Shown in pieces: positions 17,322-27,582 of a stretch of DNA of 64,000 nucleotides (positions are counted from its first letter, which is position 1; the number at the start of each line of letters is the position of its first letter). The position numbers were made by a program, and so were the translations under genes. Location of the stretch: positions 186,001-250,000 of the forward strand of contig CAWAAR010000001.1 in assembly GCA_963780135.1 (NCBI GenBank), given 5' to 3'. Source of the stretch: Clostridium_AM sp963780135 (GTDB taxonomy: Bacteria; Bacillota; Clostridia; Clostridiales; Clostridiaceae). A model generated the notes under the pieces. The model was not told where the DNA came from, did no database searches, and worked only from the letters and a program-made list of their open reading frames with translations.

Positions 17322-19042
17322 TAACTATCACACCCTTTTTCTTCTTCCACTATCCTTTTTAATTTAGTCAATGTAATTTTGGTTTCTGCTGTGGTTTCTC
17401 CTAATAGACTTGCTATTTCCTGTGCCACGCGCATTTGCTTTTCTATTACTTCCTGTGCTGTGTTTATAGTATTTTCCTTAAGCTTCAAAAGCTTTTTCTT
17501 ATTTCTTTCGTTCTCTGTAATATTTACTAATGCTATCATTACTATGTCTTGCTTAGGTAGATATACTACTGTTTCTATAAAATCAAGATTATATTTAGAA
17601 AAAGATATTTTCTTTCCTAATATATCTTTTCCTGTTTCTTTCACATATCTAAAATCTGCATCATCTATAATCAATGATATTGGCTTATTCACTATATTTT
17701 CAGCCTTAACCATAAATGTCTTTTCTGCAGCAGGATTGATATCTTTAACTTGCATCTTTCCATCTAAAAATATAATACAGTTAACAATGTTCTCAAATAT
17801 AACATTTCTAACACTCTCAGCTCTGCTTCTCATATAGTGAAGACACATATTAGATTCTGCCATGCCTTCAAATATAGCTTGAGCTTTTTCCCTGCAGGTA
17901 TTATAACCACAGACACCACAATTTAGTTCATCCTCAATACTATATTTACCCATTTCTGTCATTATTTTTTCTATTTCTTCCTGGGAAGCTATATCTTTTT
18001 CAATACTTTTATCAATAAATGACCTAGAAAAATCTATATCTTTGTCTATCTCCAACCTATGTTGTCCTAAAGAAGCATTACTATTTATATAACTTTTAAC
18101 CTTTTGAACTCTCCTATAATAACCTTTCTCATTATTAATCATTCCTGGTCCACCAATACAACTGCCTTTACAAGCACTAACTTCAACAAAGGCATTGGTA
18201 ACCTCTCCCTTTTGAATGCTCTTAAATATCTCTATACATTCTTCTGTACCACTTACAGATATAATTTCTAATCCCTTTTCTTTAAGAACACTTCCTACAG
18301 AATTTATTATGCCTCTAAACAATGGATAGTTTCTTCCATTTTTAAAAGAATCTCTATCAAATTCACTTTCCTCTAAACCTTCTACATCTATATCTAAATC
18401 ATCTACCCAAGTTGGAATCTCTTCAAAACTTAACACTGCATCTAGTACATCTTTATTTATGAAACTCTCTGATTCTATTTTTTTACCCATACAAGGTCCT
18501 ATAAATACAATAAAGCTATCTTCACCATAAATTTTCCTAAGCAATTTACCATGAGCAATCATAGGAGATACTGTGGGAATCATGTATTGGATTAAATCTG
18601 GAAAATACTTTTCAATTATATAGTTAGCTGAAGGACACGCTGTTGATATATAGTTGTCTATATTTTCATTTTTTATATACTCTCTATATAGCTCCGAAAC
18701 TATATCTGCTCCTGCTGCAGTTTCTTCTACATGAGCAAAACCTATCTTTTTTAACAAACTTACAAATTTGCCAGCACTTATATCAAAAACTCCTGCAAAA
18801 GAAGGCGCTACCGTTGCTATTACTTTTTTTCCTGAACTTACAGCATTTCTAACTCTTTCTAAATCACTCACTATTTTTCTTGCTTTTTGAGGACATATGG
18901 CAAGACAGTGGCTACATGCAATACATCTATCTTCTACAATTTCCGCTTGTTCATTTTTAAACTTTATAGCTTTAACAGGGCATGAACGTAAACATTTATA
19001 GCAATTTTTACAATTAGCACTAGAAAAATTCATATACTTCAT
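17321..19042 (-). CDS. Sensory [FeFe]-hydrogenase-like protein with PAS domain (HydS, group C-like)
   Basis: A 573-residue protein: double 4Fe-4S ferredoxin (CKNCYKCLRSCP, CIACSHCLAICP), H-cluster domain, a further 4Fe-4S motif (CGVCGYNTCREKA near residue 380), a PAS domain (about 405-510) and a coiled-coil tail. H-cluster motifs are altered: TSCCPGW of active enzymes becomes TACPSAN, so the proton-relay cysteine is replaced by alanine while the cluster ligand cysteine remains; GPCMGKKIESE and ACKGSCIGGPG keep the other ligands. That pattern is known for sensory hydrogenases. With the phosphatase downstream it matches group C3-type operons. It is predicted to sense H2 or redox state and to signal rather than produce H2. 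Confidence 0.85.
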   Translation of the reverse strand: MKYMNFSSANCKNCYKCLRSCPVKAIKFKNEQAEIVEDRCIACSHCLAICPQKARKIVSDLERVRNAVSSGKKVIATVAPSFAGVFDISAGKFVSLLKKIGFAHVEETAAGADIVSELYREYIKNENIDNYISTACPSANYIIEKYFPDLIQYMIPTVSPMIAHGKLLRKIYGEDSFIVFIGPCMGKKIESESFINKDVLDAVLSFEEIPTWVDDLDIDVEGLEESEFDRDSFKNGRNYPLFRGIINSVGSVLKEKGLEIISVSGTEECIEIFKSIQKGEVTNAFVEVSACKGSCIGGPGMINNEKGYYRRVQKVKSYINSNASLGQHRLEIDKDIDFSRSFIDKSIEKDIASQEEIEKIMTEMGKYSIEDELNCGVCGYNTCREKAQAIFEGMAESNMCLHYMRSRAESVRNVIFENIVNCIIFLDGKMQVKDINPAAEKTFMVKAENIVNKPISLIIDDADFRYVKETGKDILGKKISFSKYNLDFIETVVYLPKQDIVMIALVNITENERNKKKLLKLKENTINTAQEVIEKQMRVAQEIASLLGETTAETKITLTKLKRIVEEEKGCDS

Positions 19043-19293
19043 TGTTTTATCCTCCCAATAACTTCATGTTTAAAAAATTCTTCTACATTTTTTTCATTAA
19101 CTGAATGTATTTTGTCTTCTTCGTCAATTTTCACCGAAACACCTTCTGTACAGTGTCCAAGACAAAAAGCTCCCTTTAACTCCACTAAAGCTTCTAATTT
19201 ATAATCTGAAATTAATTTCTGAAAACTACTTATAACATTATAGGACCCTTTAAGATGACAAGCACTGCCTACACAAACACTAATAGTTACCAT
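19039..19293 (-). CDS. Small 2Fe-2S thioredoxin-like ferredoxin of the sensor operon
   Basis: A longer frame reaches 19407, but the ATG at 19293 behind GGAGAG yields the 84-residue protein MVTISVCVGSACHLKGSYN, typical of stand-alone NuoE-C/2Fe-2S thioredoxin-like proteins. Ligands are C7 and C12 in CVGSAC and C46 and C50 in CLGHC. It overlaps the start of the hydrogenase-like sensor by 4 bases (ATGA), so the three genes form one operon. It probably passes electrons to the sensor. The upstream gap (19294-19620) holds only AT-rich sequence and the terminator of the RND operon. Confidence 0.8.
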   Translation of the reverse strand: MVTISVCVGSACHLKGSYNVISSFQKLISDYKLEALVELKGAFCLGHCTEGVSVKIDEEDKIHSVNEKNVEEFFKHEVIGRIKQ

Positions 19294-19546
19294 ACTATCA
19301 CTCTCCAAAAGTTTTTTTACATAATTGAATGTGAAAAAATATACAATCCATGGTTCAATTTTGACAATTCTATTTGCTATATAATATGATTTTACACCAA
19401 AAAACAAAGAATTCCTACATACAAATTTGTATATAGGACTCCAATATTTGTTAAGTTTTTAATTTAGATAATGTATATCCTAAAGATAGTTTACTTACAT
19501 CTTAATTTTGTTTTATCTCTTCACATTACCTCTAACTTTCATAATT

Positions 19547-19587
19547 AAAATACACTAGTTATTTTCAATGAATAACTAGTGTATTTT
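19547..19587 (-). terminator. Terminator of the RND efflux operon
   Basis: AAAATACACTAGTTATT (19547-19563) pairs perfectly over 17 bases with 19571-19587, with a 7-base loop. On the minus strand it follows the adaptor gene stop by about 35 bases. Confidence 0.75.
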
Positions 19588-19620
19588 AATATAGTATTTT
19601 AATTTTATCTCCTAAAAACT

Positions 19621-20895
19621 CTAATTAATTTTATTAACTTTTTCACCATCAGCTAATATACTTTGTCCTTCTGTAAGTATATCATCACTTTGTTTTACAT
19701 TACCTGATACTTCTGTAAATTTATCATTTGAAATTCCAGTGGTCACTACTGCTTTTTTAATCTTACTATTTTCCACTAAATAAATGTAATTTACACCATT
19801 TTCTGTCTTAATTGCTTGATTAGGAACACTTAATACATTAGACTTACTCTCAGCTTCCAATGATACTTTAACAAACATACCTGCTTTCATATCACCATTT
19901 GCATTATCAATTTTAGCTTTCACAGTATAGGAATTGTCTTTAGAATTAGCAGCAGGGCTAACGGTATCTATAGTGGCTGTTATTTTTTTGCCATCCAATG
20001 CATTTATAGTCACTGGTACTGATTGTCCTACTTTAATTTTTCCAATCATTTTATCTGGAACAGTTATTTCTGCAGTTAGGGTAGTTGAATCTATAACAGT
20101 AACAGAACCTGATTGTGAACTAGCAATTTTTCCCACTTCAACATCTTTTGCCGATACAACTCCTGAAACAGGTGATGTAACTGTAGCATTGTTTATTTTT
20201 ATTTGTGCAGAATTCACTCCTGCTTGTGCTTGTGTAACAGCAGTTGCTGCAGTTTTAGTATCTTGAGGTCCTATTTTACTCTGGAACAAATTTAAAGTTT
20301 CTTTTGATGAATCTAAATCTACTTTAGCAGAATTATAAGAATCTGTTTTTTGATCTAATTCATTTTTTGATACAGCACTTGCAGCATATAACTTTTGATA
20401 ATTTTCATAATCTCTCAGCGCAGAATCATATTTTATTTGTTTATTAGCAACTTCTTGTTCATAACCGGTTAATTGTTTTGAAAAATTTGAGTCACCTGTT
20501 TGTTGCAACTTAACATTTGCGGAATCCAACGCTGCCTGCTGCTGCTGAAGATTAGCTGTAGCTTCTAAAGCATCTAATGTAAATAATGTTTGTCCCACCG
20601 TAACTTTATCTCCAACATTAACGTTAACACTTACAACCTTTCCTCCATCTTTAGGTAAAACAGCTACTTCTTTTGCAGGCTTTAAACTACCTGCATATTC
20701 CACATTAGTAGATATTGAACCTGCTGTTACCTTTTGTGTTTTTACAGTTTTAATTTCCTGTTTTGTTTCCACTTTTTTATTTTTTGCATGGTTACGAATT
20801 CCAATGGCTCCAACAACAATGACCACAATTAAAATTATAAATATTAGATTTTTCCTTGTAAAAAACTTCTTTATATCCAAATTTTTAAAATTCAT
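19621..20895 (-). CDS. RND efflux periplasmic-adaptor-type subunit (membrane fusion protein)
   Basis: A 424-residue HlyD/AcrA-type adaptor. A single N-terminal membrane anchor (about residues 13-31, LIFIILIVVIVVGAIGI) is followed by the lipoyl half-motif VNVNVGDKVTVGQTLFTLDA, a long coiled-coil hairpin (QQQAALDSANVKLQQ... YQKLYAASAVSKNELDQ), the second lipoyl half (ATVTSPVSGVVSAKDVEVGK), and beta-barrel domains. In Gram-positive bacteria it would stand on the outer face of the membrane and assist the RND pump. It begins 6 bases after the permease gene, so the two are one operon. The exported substrate is not evident. Confidence 0.9.
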   Translation of the reverse strand: MNFKNLDIKKFFTRKNLIFIILIVVIVVGAIGIRNHAKNKKVETKQEIKTVKTQKVTAGSISTNVEYAGSLKPAKEVAVLPKDGGKVVSVNVNVGDKVTVGQTLFTLDALEATANLQQQQAALDSANVKLQQTGDSNFSKQLTGYEQEVANKQIKYDSALRDYENYQKLYAASAVSKNELDQKTDSYNSAKVDLDSSKETLNLFQSKIGPQDTKTAATAVTQAQAGVNSAQIKINNATVTSPVSGVVSAKDVEVGKIASSQSGSVTVIDSTTLTAEITVPDKMIGKIKVGQSVPVTINALDGKKITATIDTVSPAANSKDNSYTVKAKIDNANGDMKAGMFVKVSLEAESKSNVLSVPNQAIKTENGVNYIYLVENSKIKKAVVTTGISNDKFTEVSGNVKQSDDILTEGQSILADGEKVNKIN

Positions 20896-20901
20896 ATTTT
20901 T

Positions 20902-23900
20902 CTACCTCCTTTGCATCTTTGGCTCTCTTTTTTTGAAAAGGAAATTTGTTAAATCATCCATAAGTGTATAAATTACTGGTAGTACAATAGGTGTAGCTAT
21001 AGTTGATATAATCATACCACCTATTATTACTATACCCATACTCTGTTTCATCTCACTTCCTTCACCTAATGATATAGCTACTGGAATCATAGCCACTATC
21101 ATTGTAGCAGTTGTCATTATTATAGGCCTCAATCTAGTAACGCCTGATTCTATTAGGGCATCTCTCAAACTCATACCCCTTTTCATAAGTGTATTTGTAT
21201 AATCTATAAGTAGTGTACCATTTTTGGATGATAACCCTTCAAGCATAATTATTCCAATACCTGACATTACATTTAGTGTTTGTCCTGTTAGAGCTAATGC
21301 AAGCAAAGCTCCCATTAAAGCAAAAGGTAATGCCACCATTCTTATGGCTGGTGTTAAGAAAGATTCGTAAAGTACCACAAGTATCATGTATATAAGAGCT
21401 ATTGAAGCTAGTAATGCTAGTCCAAGAGAATTTGCTGCCTCTCCCATGCTTTTTGAGTTCCACCAGCAGTTATAGTATACCCTGAAGGCACTGTAAGAAC
21501 TTTTATTTTAGCCTTAATGTCATTGTTAACCGATCCAACTACTCTTCCTTGAACATTAGCACTTACAGTAACTATGTCCTGTTTTGATTCTCTTGATATA
21601 GTTGGAGCAGTATCTGCTTTTTCAACACTTGCAATCTGACTTATTGGTATTTGTTGTCCAGAAGAATTTAATATTTTAATATTTTTAATATCTTCAACAG
21701 TTTTTACTTCTCCCTTTATAAATTTAAGCATTATATCATTTTCTTCATCATTTGATCTATAAACTCCCACTTGACTTCCAGATAATGCAACTCTTATAAC
21801 ACTACCTATATCTGTAGTATTAAGTCCATAGTTAGAAGCTGCTAAACTATCTACATTTATTTTTATTTCACTATTTGTTACTTTTGTTGAATTTGATATG
21901 TCTGTTGTTCCAGGAGTTGCTTTTAATAATTTTTCAACTTCATTTGATAATTCCTTTAAAGTGTCTTGATTTTTTCCCTTTATTTGAATAGATATTGGTT
22001 TACCACTTCCACCACCACTATCTGATTCTGAAACGTTAAAATCTATTCCTGGTATACTTTTACCAAACTTACGAACCTCTGCCACAACTTCACTTTGGCT
22101 CTTTTTACGTTGTTTCTTAGAAACTAAATTAACATAAAGTTGTCCTGTAGCTGAACCAGAATCTCCTTGTCCACCTGCTCCAACCATTGAAATATAGTTT
22201 TTTACTTCTTTAGTTTTATTTAAATAATTTTCTATTTGAGCTACCTTAGCATCTGTCTGCTTTAAAGTAGAACCTGAAGTAAGTTTTATATCTACAGAAA
22301 AGAAGCTTTGATCAGTTGTAGCCATAAATTCTGTACCTATTAATCCCATTGGAATAAGGGATATGCTGAATATTATACCTATTACAGAAGTAACCAAAAC
22401 TTTCCATCTGTTATTTAATGACCATATAATAGTTTTTTTATAAAATTTTATAACTTTATTAAATAAACTTTTTTCATGTTTTTTATCTTTTTCTTCCTTT
22501 TCTTTCTTGCTAACTCTTTTAAGTGCCACAGATGAAAGCATTGGAGTAACTGTAAAAGAAACTATGAGAGAAAATATTGTAGCTATAGCTATTGTTATAC
22601 CAAATTCTTTAAAAATTTGACCTATAGTGCCTGACATAAAGGCAATAGGTGCAAACATAACTACATCACAAAGACTTATGGCAATAGCAGCAAGCCCAAT
22701 TTCTTTACGACCATTAATAGATGCATCTATAAGGTTTTCCCCCATATCTAAATGCCTTTGTATACTTTCTATTACTACAATGGAATCGTCCACCAAACTA
22801 CCTATAACTAAAGACAATCCCATCATAGACATCATATTTAAAGTAAAATGGAATTCATACATTGCAAAAAAAGTTGCTATAAGTGATGTTGGTATAGCAA
22901 CCAAAACCACCATTGAAGAACGAAGACTTCGGAAAAACAAATATAGCACTAGTGCAGTAGTTATAATTCCTTCTATAAGATTGTGTTTTATTTCAGTAAG
23001 TGCGGAAGTAATAAAGGTAGTATTGTCAAATGCAACCTCTACATTAGTTCCTTTAGTTATGGTTTTTTTAATTTCTTCTAATTGTTTCTTTACACCATTA
23101 GCTACTGTTACTATATTGGCATCACTCTGTTTTGTGATCATAATTCCTATAGTTTTCTTATTCTTATATCTTGCTAATGCCTCAGCTTCAGGAAGCTCCA
23201 AATCTATTTTAGCTACATCTGAAAGACGTATGCTTCCTCCCGCTGATGTTGATATTAATAAATTTTTTACTGTATCAATGTTTTTAAATTGACCAATGAC
23301 TTTTACAGTTTCAGTCATGTTATCCTGTGTGATTTTTCCACCTGGTACATCTGCATTACTTGATTGAAGTTTTTGCGTTATGGTATTAGTACTTACACCA
23401 TAATAATCCATAGCAGTTTTATCAAGTTTTATCATTAACTGTTTTGTGTTTCCACCCATAAGATTTACAGTTGCTACTCCTGTTACTTTTTCTAATTCTT
23501 CTTTTATTTTGTCAGCTTCGTTGTAAAGCTCAGAATCATTAGAACTTCCAGTTACTGCAAGGATTAAAATTGGCATAGCACTAGAGTCCCTTTTATCTAT
23601 AGTAGGTGTATCTGCATTTTTGGGAAGCTTACCAGATGCATTTTGAACTGCTTTTTGAACATCTAAATAAGCTGTATTAGAATCTACTGTGCTTTTAAAG
23701 CTTATTGAAACCGTACCACTTCCTTCTGATGCACTAGAATTAACGGTATCAACTCCACTTATTCCAGACACTGCATCCTCAATAGGTTTTATAATACCTT
23801 CTTTGATATCTTCTGCACTAGCTCCATTATAACTAGTCCTTACTGATATATTAGTTGAATTCATAGATGGTAATAAATTTGCTCCCATACTTTTATATCC

Positions 23901-23981
23901 AATGATACCTAATGCAAGCATCAAAACTACTGCCATCCATATTGCGGTTGGCCTTTTTACTGATATCTCGGTTATACTCAT
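20902..23981 (-). pseudogene. RND efflux permease (AcrB/MMPL-type), interrupted by one frameshift
   Basis: Two frames make one permease of about 1030 residues: 23981-21417 codes for the first 854 and 21447-20902 for the last 181. The junction reads GGTQKA then out of frame; restoring one base gives ...TQK(A/S)MGEAANSLGLALL, the normal RND sequence. The likely site is an A5 run (21450-21454 on the plus strand as T5), where A6 would keep the frame. The N-terminal half shows SITEISVKRPTAIWMAVVL and the LVDDSIVV motif of helix 4. Either a real mutation inactivated the pump, or this is a homopolymer sequencing error or phase-variable tract. The upstream gap is described separately. Confidence 0.85.
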
Positions 23982-24359
23982 GCTTGTCCTCCTTCTTAAT
24001 TGTTCTTATGAAGATACTTGATATTACATTTTTTATCATTTACCAACAAAAAATTATTGATATTTAACACTATCCAAGTAACTTTTACATTAGCACTTAA
24101 TAAAATCATATATATTGAATTGAAAATTAACTATATAATTATAATATTACTTAAAATAGAAATCAATGGATTACTTAACTTATACAAATTGTTCATAGTT
24201 GTAATTAATAATCTTTATTAGTTAATTAATTCAATATTTAGTATAATATTAGTAGTATATCAAAAATTTATTGCAGTAACATTAATATTACCTTAAATTT
24301 ACGAATTGTTATAATTTTTTTAATAAAGATATACTTAACTGTAAAAAATTTCTTTTATT

Positions 24360-24393
24360 AAAAAATAACTAGTATGCTAACTAGTTATTTTTT
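24360..24393 (-). terminator. Hairpin between topB and the RND operon
   Basis: AAAAAATAACTAGT (24360-24373) and its complement (24380-24393) with a 6-base loop form a terminator-like hairpin with T-runs on both strands. It lies 216 bases after the topB stop. Its inner arm ATAACTAGT also forms the RND terminator at 19547-19587. The remainder of the 23982-24608 gap is AT-rich with no visible gene. Confidence 0.6.
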
Positions 24394-24608
24394 GAAGATA
24401 TCTTAGTTAAATTATATATCCATAATCTTAATTTCACTCTTAACCCATATTAATTTCATCTTAATTTTTCTTTAAAAATTTTATTTTCATGATTACACAT
24501 ACATTAGTTTCTATATATAAATAAATACTTTAACTACTATTTTATGATTGCAATGAGAAAGAAATACTTATCTGTATTTTTTCTCCTGTAATCACTGTTC
24601 TCTTTTGA

Positions 24609-26807
24609 TTATTTTAAATTTAGTTTAGCTAGTGCATCTGCCAAAGCTGAATTCATGGGAGCTTCACTTTCTTTCTTCATCTTCTGCATGTAATTTGCTA
24701 CATCTCTCTTGCTATTCTTACCTTCCTTATTATCAAATCTCTTATTAAAAGATACTGCTTTTTCTCTGAATGTACAAGTTGTACAAACATAAATTTGTCC
24801 TTCTCCCTGTCCTCTAAGCTCCAATTTTTTGTGACAGTTCGGACATCTTGCATTAGTTAACTTTGCTAAATTTTCTCTATGACCGCAGGCCCTATCCTGG
24901 CATACAAGCATTCTTCCATGCTTTCCATTTACCTCAAGCATATATTTACCACACTCAGGGCATTTAGCTCCTGATAAATTATCATGTCTAAATTTATCAC
25001 TGCTGTCTTTTACATCTTTCACAAGTTTTACTGAGTAATTTCTCATATTATCTATAAAAGTTTTATCATTTAATTTTCCTTTGCTTATTAAATCCAACTC
25101 AGTTTCCCATTTTGCCGTTAATAATGGTGATTTTAAATCTTCTGGTACTAATTCTACAACCTGCTTTCCTTTAGAAGTTGGAATTAGTTCTTTACCTTTT
25201 TTCTCTACATAAAAAGTATTAAATAACTTTTCAATTATATCAGCTCTTGTAGCAACTGTTCCAAGTCCGCCTGTTTCTCCTAGAGTTTTTGCATATTCCT
25301 TATTCATAGTAATATACTTTTGAGGTTTTTCCATAGCAGATAAAAGTGTTCCTTCATTAAATCTTGCTGGTGGTTTTGTTTGTCCCTTATGGACTTTAAC
25401 TGATGTAAGCTTTATATTGTCTCCCTTATTTAAATCCGGAAGTACTTGTTCCTTTAATTCATTGTCATGTACATGTTCATTATCATCAAACTCTTCATCT
25501 TTATCATATACAGCCTTCCATCCCTTTGATTTAATTACTTTACCGCTGGCTGCAAAGCTCTCTCCATTAACTTCTACTTTTACAGTTGTTTGTATATATT
25601 CGAATGCTGGAAGCATAACACTTAAAAATCTTTTTACTACCAAGTCATATACTTTTCTTTCTTCATTTCCTAGCTTTGAAAGATTAACTCTTTCTTCTGT
25701 TGGAATTATGGCATGATGATCTGAAACCTTACTATCATCTACAAATCCTTTATGGGCATTTATTCTCCCCTTAAGAATTTCCACAGTAAATTTACTATAA
25801 TTCCCCACCGATATTGCTTTCAATCTATCAGGTAATGTAGCTACTATATCCTTTGAAATATATCTTGAGTCTGTTCTTGGATAAGTTAAAAACTTATAAT
25901 TTTCATATAATCTTTGCATTATAGAAAGAGTTTGTTTTGCAGAATATCCAAATAATCTATTTGCATCCCTTTGTAGTTCTGTTAAATCATAAAGTGATGG
26001 AGCAAATTTTTTCTTTTCACTTTTTACTACATCTACTATTTTTCCACTTTCACCATTAACTTTTGATAATACCTTATTTGCAAAACTTTCATCAAAGGTA
26101 TTAAAATGTCCATTAGCATTTTGCCACTGAAGCGTATATCCATTACAACTTCCAGTTATACTGTAATAATCCTTTGGTTTAAAGGTCTTAATTTCTTCTT
26201 CTCTTTGAACAATCATAGCAAGTGTTGGTGTCTGAACTCTTCCTGCTGAAAGCTGTGCATTATGCCTACAAGTTAATGCTCTTGTAACATTAAGACCTAC
26301 AATCCAATCTGCTTCTGCTCTGCACTGTGCTGCTTTATACAAATTGTCATATTGTGATGAAGGTTTTAAATTTCTAAAGCCATCTGTAATTGCTTTATCT
26401 GTCTGAGAAGAAATCCAAAGTCTTTTTATAGGTTTATTTACTCTTGCCTTTTCAATTATCCATCTTGCTACTAACTCTCCTTCTCTTCCAGCATCTGTAG
26501 CAATGACAATTTCTGTTACATCTTTTCTATTTAATTGTTCTTTAACTGAATTAAACTGTTTACCACTTTGTTTTATAACTACAAGTTTTAAATACTTAGG
26601 CAGCATTGGTAAATCTTCTAATTTCCAACTTTTATATTTGTCATCATAAGCTTCTGGATCTGCCAAAGTTACTAAATGACCTAAAGCCCATGTTACAACA
26701 TGTTTTTCTCCTTCTAAATATCCATTTCCTTTTTTACTACATCTTAACACTCTTGCTAATTCTCTTCCTACTGAAGGTTTTTCTGCTAATACTAAAATCT
26801 TTCCCAT
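24609..26807 (-). CDS. topB: DNA topoisomerase III
   Basis: A type IA topoisomerase. The frame opens at 26819, but the family always starts with MGKILVLAEKPSVGREL, so the ATG at 26807 is preferred (732 residues). The TOPRIM domain carries TDAGREGELVARWI; the active-site tyrosine lies in KFLTYPRTDSRYIS. The C-terminus holds two zinc-ribbon motifs (CPECGKYMLEV..C..RACG and CPNCHKKLEL..CTTC), typical of Firmicute TopB. It relaxes and decatenates single-stranded DNA crossings. The GAGAGG site is about 13 bases from this ATG, slightly long. It follows mobA on the same strand after 110 bases. Confidence 0.93.
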   Translation of the reverse strand: MGKILVLAEKPSVGRELARVLRCSKKGNGYLEGEKHVVTWALGHLVTLADPEAYDDKYKSWKLEDLPMLPKYLKLVVIKQSGKQFNSVKEQLNRKDVTEIVIATDAGREGELVARWIIEKARVNKPIKRLWISSQTDKAITDGFRNLKPSSQYDNLYKAAQCRAEADWIVGLNVTRALTCRHNAQLSAGRVQTPTLAMIVQREEEIKTFKPKDYYSITGSCNGYTLQWQNANGHFNTFDESFANKVLSKVNGESGKIVDVVKSEKKKFAPSLYDLTELQRDANRLFGYSAKQTLSIMQRLYENYKFLTYPRTDSRYISKDIVATLPDRLKAISVGNYSKFTVEILKGRINAHKGFVDDSKVSDHHAIIPTEERVNLSKLGNEERKVYDLVVKRFLSVMLPAFEYIQTTVKVEVNGESFAASGKVIKSKGWKAVYDKDEEFDDNEHVHDNELKEQVLPDLNKGDNIKLTSVKVHKGQTKPPARFNEGTLLSAMEKPQKYITMNKEYAKTLGETGGLGTVATRADIIEKLFNTFYVEKKGKELIPTSKGKQVVELVPEDLKSPLLTAKWETELDLISKGKLNDKTFIDNMRNYSVKLVKDVKDSSDKFRHDNLSGAKCPECGKYMLEVNGKHGRMLVCQDRACGHRENLAKLTNARCPNCHKKLELRGQGEGQIYVCTTCTFREKAVSFNKRFDNKEGKNSKRDVANYMQKMKKESEAPMNSALADALAKLNLK

Positions 26808-26917
26808 ATATAAAAACATTCCTCTCTTACTATTATTTGTACTACTAAAAACTGTCGAATCCTCATATTTTAAGCATAATGCGAAGCATTGTTTTTAAAT
26901 TATGAAAATCAGATAAT

Positions 26918-27511
26918 TTAGTATATCTTTTTCAATATATCCAAGTCCTTAACGTAATTTAAATTAATAAACATTTCTAAATCCTTACTATAACTTCTTG
27001 TAATCTCTTCTGGAATATAATGAAGCCTTGAATTTTTTATTATATCATAAAGAAGCAGATTATTGCTATATATTCCTTTTTCAAAATCTTTTACTAAATC
27101 TTTAGAATAAAAAGCATACATTGGTTCAACCCATTTTCCATTCCTTGGAATGATGCAATCATAATCATTTTCTTTAGCTATTTTCATCATATACTCTATA
27201 TATTCTATATTTACTATAGGCATATCACAAGCCATAAAAAATACATATTTCGATTCAGCATATTTTAATGCTGTATATATTCCCCCTGCTGGTCCATACT
27301 CTTTTTTTAAATCTTCTAATACCATATACTTTAATTTTCTAAATTTATCCTTTTTTTCAGCTACTAATACTACTTCATCAAATATAGTTTCTAATTTTTC
27401 TGCTGCTAATTCTATTAAATATTTGCCATCTACCTCTATTTTGCTTTTATCAAAACCCATTCTGCTGCTCTTACCCCCACAAAGTATAACCGCAGTTCCA
27501 ACCTTTTTCAT
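26918..27511 (-). CDS. mobA: Molybdenum cofactor guanylyltransferase
   Basis: The 197-residue protein transfers GMP from GTP to molybdopterin cofactor. It shows the nucleotidyltransferase start AVILCGGKSSRMGFDKSKI, then EYGPAGGIYTALKY and MACDMPIVN, the typical MobA motifs, and a NLNYVKDL ending (the N-x-N-x-x-x-D signature). The length fits MobA without a fused MobB. No other molybdopterin genes lie nearby. A hairpin terminator (27544-27573) separates it from the alanyl-tRNA editing gene upstream, so it probably has its own promoter in the short gap before it. Start ATG at 27511 behind AAGGGGGAA. Confidence 0.9.
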   Translation of the reverse strand: MKKVGTAVILCGGKSSRMGFDKSKIEVDGKYLIELAAEKLETIFDEVVLVAEKKDKFRKLKYMVLEDLKKEYGPAGGIYTALKYAESKYVFFMACDMPIVNIEYIEYMMKIAKENDYDCIIPRNGKWVEPMYAFYSKDLVKDFEKGIYSNNLLLYDIIKNSRLHYIPEEITRSYSKDLEMFINLNYVKDLDILKKIY

Positions 27512-27543
27512 TAAAATTCCCCCTTAATGCAAAAGTTTCACAT

Positions 27544-27573
27544 AAAAAACAGTAGCATATACTACTGTTTTTT
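27544..27573 (-). terminator. Terminator of the alanyl-tRNA editing gene
   Basis: AAAAAACAGTAG (27544-27555) pairs perfectly with CTACTGTTTTTT (27562-27573), loop CATATA. It starts 10 bases after the stop codon on the minus strand. Confidence 0.85.
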
Positions 27574-27582
27574 AAAGCCTTT

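Noticed and set aside
19448..19466. Rex site upstream of the H2-sensor operon
   Set aside because: TTGTTAAGTTTTTAATTT matches only 11 of 14 fixed positions and the second half lacks CAA, so it is not distinguishable from AT-rich background.
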